Source: Aedes albopictus
Taxonomy: Eukaryota > Arthropoda > Insecta > Diptera > Culicidae
Length of the DNA: 64,000 nt
NCBI RefSeq assembly: GCF_035046485.1
Contig: NC_085137.1
Span: 317,327,164 to 317,391,163, forward strand
Direction: 5' to 3'
Below the pieces are notes generated by a model. The model saw only the letters and a list, made by a program, of their open reading frames with translations. It searched no databases and had not been told where the DNA came from. The number at the start of each line of letters is the position of its first letter. Position 1 is the first letter of the stretch. This document shows, piece by piece, positions 54,321 to 64,000 of this stretch. The position numbers and the translations under genes were made by a program.

Positions 54321-55055
54321 TCAGCAGGATTCAGGTAAATTTATTGTATGATACAAGTTAGATTGTAAAAGTATATAACTGTGGCCGTGGCGAGCGTATC
54401 ACTAATATGTAGCTTTTTCGACGTCAATGTTAATATTATGTTATATTTCAGATTCTCAACCAAAAAATCAAGTAATACAAATAAATGCCATTAAGATAAC
54501 GAGAAAACCAGAACGTATTGGGCAGATAACTATGTCGGAGCAGTCTAATAATGGTGTAGCTGAACGTTGACCAACCGCATCCTTTGAAGTACCCTTCCAC
54601 TAACAACACCTAGGACAACACCCATATCCTCTTGAAACCTAGGCCTGAGAAGTCGTAGAATTTTCTACATCTTTCTTTAGGTGTCTAACCAACCATCCTT
54701 TCATATTCCCCAGCAGTTGCAAGGACGAGGCCAGGACAACTCTCGACTGTTGGAGGAGTGCGTCAGTCTTGTCGAGAAGTTAGAGATAAGTCTCCAATCT
54801 TTGTGTATTGGTATCCGACGAGAAGGACGCAATCCTCATAACTGTGGTCTATGGCTGTACTACCTACGAAATTTGTGCGACTTGCTTAATGCTTATTTTT
54901 ACTTTTTCAGTGGTAACCAGGTAAATGTTTAAACCATGACAATTTCTCGTACGCTTTTTCGCCAAGGAAAGCACCCCATTAAACCCTATCCAATTTCCAA
55001 CTCCAGATATCTATGAAGTGGGCCAAGTTCTTGGACATATTCTGAGTAGATATCT
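54321..55055 (+). other. Candidate spliced host-gene fragment (low confidence)
   Basis: Several short open segments are bounded by good splice consensus. TTTATTTCAG lies before CAGGATTCAG|GTAAAT (about 54325-54336). TTATATTTCAG precedes an open segment at 54453-54570 (PKNQVIQINAIKITRKPERI, then a stop). CTTTCTTTAG precedes 54681-54932, which reads HIPQQLQGRGQDNSRLLEEC then VSLVEKLEISLQSLCIGIRR. TTTTTCAG|TGGTAACCAG|GTAAAT follows. CAACTCCAG at about 55008 precedes EVGQVLGHILSRYLPA and a stop. I recognise no family, and stops intervene between segments. It could be a decayed gene. Confidence 0.25.
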
Positions 55056-55806
55056 ACCCGCATAGTCAGAAACTATAAGTACACTGTGTCACAAATAGTC
55101 TACAACAATTTGCAACTGAGCCTGAACAATATCGCAAGCCATCCGGCATCACAATAAGTGATGGTGTTAGCTTATTGTAATATACCACTTGGCAAATTGT
55201 AATGGCCCATCTAACAATATGACGAATAGGCTGTTAAGTTAGGTTACAATAAAAAATCGTCGTTTTCCTCGAACAAAAATTTCTCAATACAATAAGTCAA
55301 ATTGTAGACATATAATACATTTTTTGCAAAGATAACAGTAAATGGAATTGTGCCGATATTGTTGAACTATACATTTAGAAGAAAATAATAACCTTTATTT
55401 TGCACAATTGCTTATTTATTGTGATATGTTTTACTAATAACAATATGGTGTATTGTTTGAATTTGCTTTCAAAAATTAAATACTTGCTTTGATCAATTTA
55501 CTATTTTGAATGACTACTTCAGCAGACTAACAATTTCCATATCGATTTAATGAAAAAGCATTTTTCACCGCGCCCTTAATTTATGGCAAAAAATGCTAAA
55601 TTATTTTAATTGTTTTGAAAATTGTTAGCATGCGAGCGTCATTCTAAAATAGTAAATTCATTGTCTCGGAAATTATAAAATAATAACACGAAATTTAAAA
55701 AAATGCACCTATATTCCTGCTTATATTCAAAATAATCCAAAATTAATAATCGTAAAACGCGTTCTGCTATAGCCTATACGCCTCGGGCTCGGCCTCGGGT
55801 GTTGAT
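55056..55806. other. Unrecognised AT-rich spacer
   Basis: A CAATAAG/CTTATTG-rich stretch at 55140-55290 suggests a decayed palindromic element. Otherwise nothing. Confidence 0.3.
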
Positions 55807-55808
55807 TA

Positions 55809-56027
55809 TAGACACTATAGATTCCATAGACTCGCGGAGACATGGTTAGCAATACGATTTTAGTGTGTTTTACCATGAATTTAGAGTGTACCAAGCAAAT
55901 ATGACGTCACGCAATCCATTGTCGCTATTAAAATCGTGACGTCATGTTCGTTTGGCTACACGAACTGATAGTTCGTTTGGCTACAGTTGTCTACGTCTCC
56001 GCGAGTCTATGGAATCTATAGTGTCTA
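55809..56027. mobile_element. 219-bp TA-flanked MITE, TIR TAGACACTATAGATTCC
   Basis: Inverted ends of about 35 bases (TAGACACTATAGATTCC, then ATAGACTCGCGGAGAC) are flanked by TA. The interior has further inverted motifs, TGACGTCACG and CGTGACGTCA. Confidence 0.85.
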
Positions 56028-56058
56028 TAGTGTTGATATGGACGAGCAGCTGTAGGGG

Positions 56059-56115
56059 GAGAGACGAACCAGCCAAGGGCTGAAAGTCTCTCTAATAAAG
56101 ACAAATCAATCAATC
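56059..56115 (+). mobile_element. Ultrashort hairpin retroposon, copy 2 (57 bp)
   Basis: This is identical to 4646-4698 except for one additional AATC in the tail. It is flanked by AGCTGTAGGGG at 56048-56058 and 56116-56126, or 12 bp if a preceding C is counted. The target differs from that of copy 1. Confidence 0.82.
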
Positions 56116-56126
56116 AGCTGTAGGGG

Positions 56127-56488
56127 ACAGTGACTGGTTTTTTGTCTAAGCTGATCAAGTGTCACTTGAAACTCGGTCTCGACGAGCTCGGTCTGGAATT
56201 GGCTGCACATCAACAAGCGGCTGTTGTCCAAGTTAATAAAAGCTCGCATCGCCGTGCAGGTTTCGATCGTGATGTGCGCGATCCTGGTAAAGGTCTTCCT
56301 GGAAATGCCCCAGTAACCGGAATATATGAATGACACCCTCCTGGGCACCCAGCTGTAACTCGTCATCGTCGGTATTTATTCTTCAGGATGCACTAGGTGA
56401 TTTTATGCCGAAATACCAAAATCGACCGAAACAAAGCGAATCGCCTCGTCCTGTTTTTTTTTCGCTGAAACGGAAATCATAATTAAGG
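56127..56488. other. Unrecognised spacer
   Basis: Open frames in both directions (56106-56366) without motifs. The GTCTCGACGAGCTCGGTC segment is GC-richer than its surroundings. No gene supported. Confidence 0.3.
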
Positions 56489-57435
56489 TAGGGTAGGTAA
56501 TCAAACTTTGAACCATATTGCGGCTTTCTGAAGCAGTGCAAATTTTAAGTGATTTTTTCTCCCACATGGAAATAATTTACTATGGCAAAATCGTATGTAC
56601 ATGAAAGCCACGGGTATAAGCTTTCTGTTAAATGGTAAAAAGTTTGTATTTGCACCGAATTTCATTGAAATATTCGATTTTTCATCAACAATGATTTTAA
56701 TCTTAATTTGAACCATCGTAATCATAATTTGAACCAATTTTAATCTTAATTTGAACTACTGGCGGCAGCAGCTCGAGCAACTCACAAAACAGCCAATTCC
56801 ATGCTAAACAATTAAAAATCACATGAATCTGCTAATTCGCATACCTATTTTTCATTAGGCAGTGGAATCTCACCTCAGAATGTTCGAAATTCTTTAAGAA
56901 TTTGGAAACTAAATTTGGAATTTTTCATCCCCCAAGAGTAAACAAAGCAACCACTAGCGCAATCTACAGGCCAACACTAGAAGCTCACCCCCGTTTACTA
57001 GTTCAAATTTAGATTACAAATGGTTCAACTTAAGATAACATTCTCCAAGTAAGAATCACTTAAATTTGATAATTTTATGACAAATAATGCGGAATATTAT
57101 TGGGTTGGTCGATTCTACGATAAATAAGCTTTCATTTGACGTATTCACTTATTGCGTGTGATGCAATGCATGAGCTGTACGGGTGCACCGAAAATGGGCT
57201 TTCTCTGGGGGGAAATAGGTGAAATCACAGTGATTTTTCAATTGCCTGTTTTCCATGACAAAAACGCTTTTTTCACTGCTTTTAAAGTCCATGTTATCAG
57301 GTTATATTACGGAAAGCTGTTTAACATCTTTTTCGGGACAATATTTGCCTAAAAAGTACGTCGTTTTAATGAATTTCGAAATGGTTCAAATTAAGATTAC
57401 AATTTGACTAGTTCAAAGTTTGATTTCTTACCCTA
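56489..57435. mobile_element. TIR element with TAGGGTARGWAATCAAAC ends (947 bp)
   Basis: Ends TAGGGTAGGTAATCAAACTT and (from the right) TAGGGTAAGAAATCAAACTT are inverted. The interior repeats AATCTTAATTTGAAC / GTTCAAATTWAGATT motifs. There is no transposase. It lies 60 bases beyond a predicted splice donor of the minus-strand gene candidate, so it would be intronic to it. Confidence 0.7.
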
Positions 57436-57494
57436 GCATACAGATTGGAACAAGTTTCTGGCAAATGATACAAAAATGAATGGGGGAAACTTAC

Positions 57495-58014
57495 CACTTC
57501 CTCTTGCAATTGAGAGCAACTGCGGTAATCCGAAAACGCTCCACCGAGTGCATCGCCAAGCAGCTCCTCGAATCCTTTTGTCGGTAGTTCCTCATCCACT
57601 CTGGTAACATCCACTAAACAAAGCCAACACTCCTTCCTGGATGGTCTTTTCAAAACAGTGGTCGTATGGTTGATGTTCCGGAGGCTCCAGCTCAACGACT
57701 AATTTGACGTGCGAACAGCATTTTCTGCAACAATATTCTATCTGCAAAGCAACAAAAATACCAGATGAATTAATGAATGGTAAAATTTGAGCAGCATCAT
57801 TTTGAAAAATATAAAATTCAGGGGAAATATAGCTTACCTTTAACACATCGTTTAATTTTTGTTCCGCGTCGAGGTTAAGTTGTGGCTGGTTCGCCCGTCT
57901 AACTTTCACCATTGAAAAATATGATTGGGCAAAGGCATGTTGGTCAATTTTCCATACAACATTGTTAGTTTTATAATTTTCTGGACACTGGCCTTGCATT
58001 GCACTGAACTGCAT
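57495..58014 (-). CDS. Candidate two-exon host gene fragment, minus strand
   Basis: Exon 1 (58014-57838) starts at an ATG and codes for 59 residues, with SYFSMVKVRR and NLDAEQKLNDVLK. It ends at a consensus donor AAG|GTAAGC. A 96-base intron ends in TTTTTGTTGCTTTGCAG. Exon 2 (57741-57495) ends at donor GTG|GTAAGT. In the spliced frame exon 2 reads YCCRKCCSHVKLVVELEPPE and stops after 49 codons. A +1 frame is open over its second half with KECWLCLVDVTRVDEELPTK and FEELLGDALGGAF. The CxxC pairs hint at a zinc-binding domain such as ZAD, but that is a guess. The frame switch means a broken gene, a missed internal intron, or chance. Confidence 0.4.
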
Positions 58015-58276
58015 TTAGAAGACGTGAAAAAATAACTACAATTATTGCAGTAAACGCGAAATCAACTGAATCGATGCCAAACTAGTCAACCTTCAAGAGC
58101 GGAGCTTGCTGTGGTCAGCTACTGGGTATATCAATTTCTCACTAACACCACTTTGTGCAACCGCTTGGTAAATTGTTAAGTATCAGTAATTTATGGTGGA
58201 ATGCGCATGTGTTAGTGTGTTGTGCAAATCAAAACAGAACAGTATGAGAGAATGTGGTTTTATATTGCTACTAGTT

Positions 58277-58573
58277 TCAGGAGTTCTTTTCCGCATATCG
58301 TTCAACAATGTCTGCACAATGTAACATTTTGTTACCACTTGGTATGGACTGAGTAGAGCGTCCGTTATAGTTAAATGTTTTGAGTTTCACATTGTTTAAC
58401 GAAAATCCAACTACTTGTGGTGCATTAACTGCAACACAGAGAAGCAATTTATTGTTGTGAGAATAAGGCAAATTGTGATTTTCTATGCGGGTAATCAACA
58501 TTTCCTCCCCATCCCCGCTGATCGTAAGGACCTGGCCAGGTGTCGAGAGTTCTTTAAATGAAAGGTTTGTCAA
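58277..58573 (-). other. Open frame of 98 codons, minus strand, unidentified
   Basis: The frame contains FKELSTPGQVLTISGDGEEM and LLLCVAVNAPQVVGFSLNNV and has a balanced composition unlike the repeat frames elsewhere. A TTTCATTTAAAG sequence just inside its 5' end could be a splice acceptor. I recognise no family. It lies upstream of the exon pair at 57495-58014 on the same strand. Confidence 0.3.
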
Positions 58574-58631
58574 GTCCCAGGCAACTTTTCTGGCGCATTA
58601 AACTGCTCTATCGACAGCCACCCCGAGATTA

Positions 58632-58770
58632 GAGTGACTGGAAGGGAGAGTGGCGTCATGTTCCAATTTTGACAGGTCTCCTGCTCGTTTGGAACAGGAA
58701 TTTGTATGGATTTGACAGATGATCGCTGTTCCAATTTTGACATTGACGCCACTCTCCCTTCCAGTCACTC
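58632..58770. mobile_element. 139-bp TA-flanked MITE, TIR GAGTGACTGGAAGGGAGAG
   Basis: Near-perfect inverted ends GAGTGACTGGAAGGGAGAG continue into TGGCGTCA and are flanked by TA. Internal TGTTCCAATTTTGACA copies occur in both halves. Confidence 0.88.
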
Positions 58771-58779
58771 TACCCAGGA

Positions 58780-59244
58780 TGTGTACGGTCGGCTATGCTA
58801 TGCTATGAGCATGAGCATGAGCATGAACATGATTGACCGCCCGCGGTTGCTCCTCTGTTATTGCAAGGACAGCTGCATTTACACAAAGAACCAACGGATG
58901 ATGCTTGGGATTAGCCGCATCCTCAGTGTGTAAATGCTGGTATCCCAATACTTTTCATTAAGCAATACCAGCGCCGGCCGCGTCTGAATGCAGGTCAATT
59001 TAGGATAGGGAAGGAAGTGATGACGTGATTCTCGCTTAGGCCAATAATCGAGGAATTCTCTGCGTTACTACGAGAAATCACTAGGAGTTTGGATACGGGA
59101 AGGGAAGATATGTTAGGGGCTTTGTCTTGGTTAACAAATTGCTACAATCATCTTGGAATTTGTAAGCGTCAATAAAAATCATTACCTTTTACTGCTGAAA
59201 TTGGAAGTATTAGTAGTAAAGTTTTAGAAATTACAAGAATTACG
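58780..59244. other. Spacer with ATGAGCATGAGCATG repeat
   Basis: Holds a short (GAGCAT)n run near 58805, also seen in inverted form near 38240, and otherwise unrecognised sequence. Confidence 0.35.
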
Positions 59245-59880
59245 GGCTTGGTAGTCTAGTGGCTACCGCTTCTGATTCATATGCAGAAGGTCATGGGTTC
59301 ATTCCCTGGCCCATCCCTTTCATCCTACTTTGTATCTTTCTATCCACTTTCTCTCTCTCTTCTCTACATATACAACTCATGTATATTCATAATGTTCATA
59401 GCCATCGCTAGAACCTGAAACGAATTGGAAAAAAGTCGTTTCCCGCCCTTCCATCTTCCACTCACAGCACAGCCTACAAGTTATGCAACCAAAGCGTGCT
59501 GTGCCGCTTGATCTTATTCACCTTATTCAACACACAATGTATCACCTTACGAACACTATAAATAACCCCCAGTTCATGGATCGCATCACCGACCCAACGG
59601 TGACTCCCAGATCTCCCATCCTTTCCATCTAACAAATACCCCCGTCCGTGCTGATTGTGGGGATGCAGAGGTGAGCAACAACCAGCACACTCTAACATTC
59701 CTTTCCCTTCCCAACTGACTATAAGGACGTGGCCGGCGCCGTTATTGATCCAAAATGTATGAGCTGCTTAAATTGCACTTTGAGAATAAGTGGAGTGTCC
59801 CAGCCTTTATTCATTTGGATCTCAGTGCAATTGGAACCAGCTGAGATCAATCACGGAGTAGCAACCATTGACATGTATAG
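59245..59880 (+). mobile_element. tRNA-headed SINE-like element and GGACGTGGCC repeat
   Basis: The head has an A box (TTGGTAGTCTAGTGGCTACC) and a B box (GGGTTCATTCCC). A CT-rich stretch follows, then a body to about 59690. The segment 59695-59880 matches the repeat at 38071-38250 (TAAGGACGTGGCCGGCGCCG, ATCACGGAGTAGCAAC). Whether head and tail belong to one long element is not certain. Confidence 0.5.
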
Positions 59881-60590
59881 TCAGATTTGATCGTTTATTT
59901 TTTGATCGTAAAGTTTTAGAAATTACAAGAATCATACATGCATGTGAATTTGCCTGCCGGTCGATATCAGGTCGAAACTCACGCGAGACGAAAATTCGTG
60001 ACAGCCAAACAAATTTCACAAAGGTGCTGTCCATAAACTGCGTACACTATATTTTGGCCAACTCAGACCCCCTCCCCCCTCGTAGAATTTTCATCACACA
60101 AAGTTTTCGAAATTTGTATGGACCGTAGACTGGCCAAAACCCCCCTCCACCCCTAAGAGTCTACGTAATTCATTGACATGCCCAATGCATTTACCTCAAA
60201 ACCTATTTACTATCATACTTCACCACTTTTCCTTCCGACGTCCACCAGCTGTTTTACGATCTGTTTCAGCTCTTCGATTTTCCAACTTGCTTGGAACATC
60301 ATTGTATTGCTGCGCCTTCTCGTATAGAGCCCTATTAAGGACAAACGTCTTGGAATCCCGGTTCAACAGTGCATCAAAACTTCAGACGCACAAATCTCAA
60401 GAAGCAAGCTTCAAACAACAATGCATTTTATTATTCTGTTCTTGCTCACTTGTAATAAGCTTAAAATAAGAAGCTCAGGTGCGCTGGTTTTGTTTACGAA
60501 GAGATTTGTGCCCTCAAAATCGTGAGTAGGTGTCAAAGTCGGCCATTGTGGCGGCCATATTGGGACTTTAACAAGTCTGTCCTTAACCAG
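59881..60590. other. Unrecognised spacer with one repeat-like block
   Basis: At 60025-60175 a palindromic block (CATAAACTGCGTACAC...CCCCTC, then GAGTCTACGTAATTCA) resembles the class of G-rich mosquito MITEs at 49999. The 98-codon frame at 60173-60469 has no motif. Confidence 0.35.
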
Positions 60591-60596
60591 TTCCAG

Positions 60597-60761
60597 CTAT
60601 CCAAACTTCTGCTCCATACACTCGATTTTCGTCTCCAACTCTTTTAGAATCTTCTCGAACTGCTCTTTGTTGTCCTTCTTCTGGATTGTTAAGCGTGGAT
60701 CTATCATGAGGCTGTCGTTACTGGCAAGCTTCTGCTTCTCCTCAAGCAGCTGCCGTTTGAA
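60597..60761 (-). other. Possible terminal exon encoding a coiled-coil segment
   Basis: The minus strand has CGCGAATCTAG (acceptor-like) followed by 54 open codons. They read FKRQLLEEKQKLASND, then QFEKILKELETKIECMEQK, and end in TAG. Heptad-like Leu/Ile spacing suggests a coiled coil. It could be a last exon or a LINE ORF1 fragment. No partner exon was found. Confidence 0.3.
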
Positions 60762-60989
60762 CTAGATTCGCGTTTTTGCAATCGCTAATAATTTTATATC
60801 GTACCTATATATACTCGAAGCGGCAAAACGCTCGAGTATTCAGTAAAATTATGCAGACGGTGACAGGTTATTCACAGTCGGTCCAGAAACTATTCGTAAT
60901 GGCTTTTTCTCAACTTCCTACGGCAACGTATCTTAATAGTAGGGGTGGCTCATCTACCCTTCCGGTCCGCTTTAGTGCTTTATTCATTA

Positions 60990-61540
60990 TGACGATCAGG
61001 TGTTTTTTTTATGTCGCCGTCTATCACCGATTGCAAAAGAGTTCGTGGGGCAATATCAGGCAGGATTTATGGGTGAACGCGCTACAACGGACCAGATGTT
61101 CGCCATCCGCAAGGTGTTGCAGAAATGCCGCGAATACAACGTGCCCACACATCACTTATTCTTCGATTTCAAATCGGCGTATGATACAATCGATCGAGAA
61201 CAGCTATGGCAGATTATGCACGAATACGGATTCCCGGATAAACCGATACGATTGATCAAGGCAACGATGGACAAGAAGACGTGGCGCGAGCTAGGTGGGT
61301 CGACCAAGTGGAGGACGATCTACCGACCCTACGCAGAGTGCGGAACTGGAGACAAACTGCCATGAACCAAGTGGAATGGAGACGGCTACTATGTACAGCA
61401 GAGGCCACCCGGCCTTAGCCTGATTGGTAAGTAAAGCTATAAAACCAGATCGGTATCGTTTGGAAAACGCCGAAGGCGAGTATACACAGAATACACTGTA
61501 TAAATCGCATAATGCGCATAATGTACATGATGGCACCGCG
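60990..61540 (+). pseudogene. RTE-type RT fragment fused to its 3' end
   Basis: It begins with IAKEFVGQYQAGFMGERATT, continues with HHLFFDFKSAYDTIDREQLW (first catalytic Asp motif) and breaks after RLIKATMDKK. At 61277 it jumps to the C-terminal/3' region (TWRELGGSTKWRTI in one frame; RRVRNWRQTAMNQVEWRR in the correct one). It continues with a 3' UTR containing CGGTATCGTTTGGAAAACGC to about 61540. The fingers/palm to thumb region is deleted. 61277-61390 is duplicated at 61815-61934. Confidence 0.78.
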
Positions 61541-62192
61541 CCCGCCACCCCGAATTTATATCGACGGTGATGAAATCGAGGCGGTTGAAGAATTCGTGTA
61601 CTTGGGCTCACTGGTGACCGCCGACAACGACACCAGCAGAGAAATTCAGAGGCGCATTGTGGCAGGAAATCGTGCTTAGTTTGGACTCCGCAGAACTCTA
61701 CGATCGAATAAAGTTTACCGTAACACGAAGTTAACTATCTACAAAACGCTGATTAGACCGGTCGTCCTCTATGGGCACGAAACATGAACCCTACGTGCCC
61801 ATCAGACCGGTACAAGAAGACGTGGCGCGCAGCGAGCTAGGTGGGTCGACCAAGTGGAGGACGATCTGCTGACCCTACGCAGAGTGCGGAACTGGAGACA
61901 AACTGCCATGGACCAAGTGGAATGGAGACGGCTACACTGCCGTGAATCGCAAGTCAGTCCCATATGTAAAAAGTAGGCATTGAGAAAATGGCCCCTCAAG
62001 TTTTCAAATTCGATTTCTATGTGAAATTCTAAAAAATCGCCATGAATTGAAAACTTCTGCGATCATCATGAAATTTTCACACATTGTTTTAATCGTGAAA
62101 ACGTAACAGTGAAAAATATAAAACTGGCTGAAATAGTGTCAGGTTTTGTACTGGAGGGTGCACAAGTTCGTCATGGGACTGACTTGCGATTA

Positions 62193-62453
62193 CAGTAGAC
62201 GTTCGGTCGGTGCAAGCGGTTTAACTGCAATAATGCTTTTTAACTGCAAGTCCGGTAAGTGCAACAAATTTGCAATTATCGCACCGCCAAATGTCAAAAT
62301 GGTGCGCCATGTTAGCCCAAATGAACAGACGGATGAAGTTCACGTTCATTTAACGTCAGTTGATGGTTTGTTGACACTGTCAGGCGTTGCAGTTATCGGA
62401 TTTTTGTTCACTAAGTGAAACGTAAACATGTTGCAGTTATCGAACGTCTACTG
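62193..62453 (+). mobile_element. CAGTAGACGTTCG MITE (261 bp)
   Basis: TA-flanked. Begins CAGTAGACGTTCGGTCGGTG and ends with the inverted CAGTAGACGTTCGATAACTG. Internal strings TTTAACTGCAAGTCCGGTAA and CGTCAGTTGATGG are shared with the other copies. Confidence 0.88.
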
Positions 62454-62513
62454 TACATTTCATTATGGGACAATCTGACTTGGTGTTGTTTTTCAATTTT
62501 ACTGAACAAACTA

Positions 62514-62771
62514 CAGTAGACGTTCGGTCGGTGCAAGCGGTTTAACTGCAATGCTTTTTAACTGCAAGTCCGGTAAGTGCAACAAATTTGCAGTTATCGC
62601 ACCGCTATCCGTCAAAATGGTGCGCCAACTTAGTCCAAATGAACAATCGAATGGATTTTTCGTTCATTTAAGGTCAATTGATGGGTTGTTGACGCCTATC
62701 TGATGTTGCAGTTATCGAATTTTGTTCGCTAACTGAAACGTAAACATGTGGCAGTTATCGAACGTCTACTG
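62514..62771 (+). mobile_element. CAGTAGACGTTCG MITE (258 bp)
   Basis: TA-flanked, same ends and interior as the copy 60 bases upstream. The arms differ at a handful of positions. Confidence 0.88.
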
Positions 62772-63180
62772 TACTATGTACAGCAGAGGCCACCCCGGCC
62801 TTAGCCTGATTGGTAAGAAAAGCTATAAAACCAGATCGGTATCGTTTGGAAAACGCCGAAGGTGAGTATACACAGAATACACTGTATAAATCGCAGAATG
62901 CACATAATGTACATTGTTGTGAACGAGCATCTAACGTACAGGTGAATGCTCCCTATTGGCCCGTTTACATATTTGCTAATTCTACGCGACAGTTCATTTT
63001 CGAGCAGTATTGGCGTCAATTTAGCGCAATGTAAACACTTTTTAGCAGACAATAAATTAAGCATGACAAAATCAGAAGTTTCTGAATTCGGTGGACAATA
63101 ATGAGAATATTAGATTGTCCAACACAATTAGCATCATGTAAACGGTCTGCTAGACTTTTAATGTGTAATTAATTGTAGTA

Positions 63181-63367
63181 CAGTAGACGTTCGGTCGGTG
63201 CAAACGGTTTAACTGCAATGCTTTTTAACTGCAAGTCCGGTAAGTGCAACAAATTTGCAGTTATCGCACCGCCAAATGTCAAAATGGTGCACCATGTTAG
63301 CCCAAATGAACAGTCGGATGAAGTTCACGTTCATTTAACGTCAGTTGATGGTTTGTTGACACTGTCA
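63181..63367 (+). mobile_element. Truncated CAGTAGACGTTCG MITE
   Basis: The left end and about 187 bases match the copy at 62193 very closely (including AATGGTGCRCCATGTTAGCC). The match stops at GACACTGTCA and the right end is missing. Confidence 0.85.
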
Positions 63368-64000
63368 TACTTACCTTACCGCCCGAATAAAAAATACAGT
63401 AGAAAAACCGAACGTTGTATTGTAACAGTACTATTTAGAACCATATTTTTACAATAGACACCACTGTAAAAATAAAAATACAAAAACAATAAGATGTAAT
63501 GTAGACACCCATACCGTGAATAGTAAATAAGATTTTTACAATATACTATACGGGTTGTTAAGTATCGTAACAATATAAAAAAATATTTTTCTCCATATAT
63601 ATTTTTTTGCAAAACCATACATTTTATTGGTAATGAATTGTTCAAAATACTGATACGTGGGTTTAAATATACCGTACATTGTATGGTACATGAATGGTTT
63701 CAAACAATAAAACGTACCGTAAATAAATTGTTTTTAATTGTAATTTCACTACTGATTATACATTTAATCAAATGGTTTTGGAATGGTTCTCTTTTGTTAT
63801 GTTGTATTGCTTTACATTACATAAACCATGTATTGTTATATTATCACCGACGAACCGACGTGACAGCTAGAACAAATAAATTCAAATTTGTTGTCCGCGA
63901 CGCCATGATGAAAAATAGCCGAACACTATCGCCACCTCTATTGTCGCTGCAGCACTAACCTGCAATTCGCTGGACAGTCCAGCGACGCGACGATTTCCAG
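63368..64000. other. Unrecognised AT-rich sequence at the window edge
   Basis: Contains repeated TTTTTACA/TGTAAAAA and ACCGTACATTGTATGG-like motifs that hint at a decayed MITE. No gene seen. Confidence 0.3.

Larger units (their letters stand above)
61935..62771. mobile_element. TA-inserted MITE (CACTGCCGTGAATCGCAAG) hosting two further MITEs
   Basis: Directly after the TA the insert starts CACTGCCGTGAATCGCAAG, followed by TCAGTCCCAT. An inverted copy of ATCGCAAGTCAGTCCCAT ends near 62190, where a CAGTAGACGTTCG MITE begins. The original right terminus is not recognisable between the nested copies. Confidence 0.65.
61541..62925 (+). pseudogene. Second RTE-type fragment, split by three nested MITEs
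   Basis: 61556-61800 reads YIDGDEIEAVEEFVYLGSLV, TSREIQRRIVAGN and LTIYKTLIRPVVLYGHET, the RT thumb region of RTE. It has an internal stop after GNRA. 61815-61934 is the C-terminal segment, broken at a TA and resuming at 62772 as CTATGTACAGCAGAGG. The unbroken copy at 61370-61400 proves the empty site. The 3' UTR ends near 62925. Confidence 0.78.

Overview
The window looks like intergenic or heterochromatic-type DNA from a culicine mosquito, most likely Aedes. This is inferred from tRNA-related SINEs with Feilai-like ends, an Aedes-type RTE retrotransposon leader and 3' end, a LOA/I-type LINE, a full BEL/Pao element and dense AT-rich MITEs. No complete host protein-coding gene can be supported. 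Almost everything recognisable is a transposable element, a nested insertion, a satellite or a degenerate short-period repeat. All coordinates were read by eye and may be off by a few bases.

0-7.7 kb: two tandem decayed LOA/I-like LINE copies. The second carries two DNA-element insertions (167 bp and 362 bp) whose empty sites can be read directly. Then come a 53-bp hairpin retroposon with 13-bp target duplications, a SINE head, an RTE 5' leader and an oppositely oriented RTE 3' end.

7.7-18.4 kb: one nested structure. The outer shell is a minus-strand LTR element with identical 123-bp LTRs, a GCATC target duplication, a primer-binding-site candidate, a polypurine tract and a non-coding interior of about 3 kb. 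Inside it lie an intact BEL/Pao element (LTRs differ at two positions, single long ORF, GACAT duplication) and, within one LTR, an L1-like element that encodes only ORF1 and ends in poly(A).

18.4-27.4 kb: degenerate GGAATCC-type repeats, MITEs of several target-duplication classes (TA, TAA, 8 bp), SINEs, and RTE and Jockey-like reverse transcriptase fragments.

27.4-41.9 kb: two 2.95-kb copies of a foldback-like element in opposite orientation. Each has long modular inverted ends and a central cysteine-rich coding fragment. They flank 8.5 kb that holds an exact 154-bp tandem satellite, a 3.6-kb degenerate 12-bp-type repeat tract, a Jockey-like fragment and a SINE.

41.9-64 kb: mostly unrecognised AT-rich DNA with MITEs, an RTE leader plus endonuclease region, LTR-like or leader-like GC-richer blocks, a second copy of the 53-57 bp hairpin retroposon, two weak spliced host-gene candidates (54.3-55.1 kb plus strand, 57.5-58.0 kb minus strand), and a rearranged RTE 3' region invaded by three nested TA-flanked MITEs.
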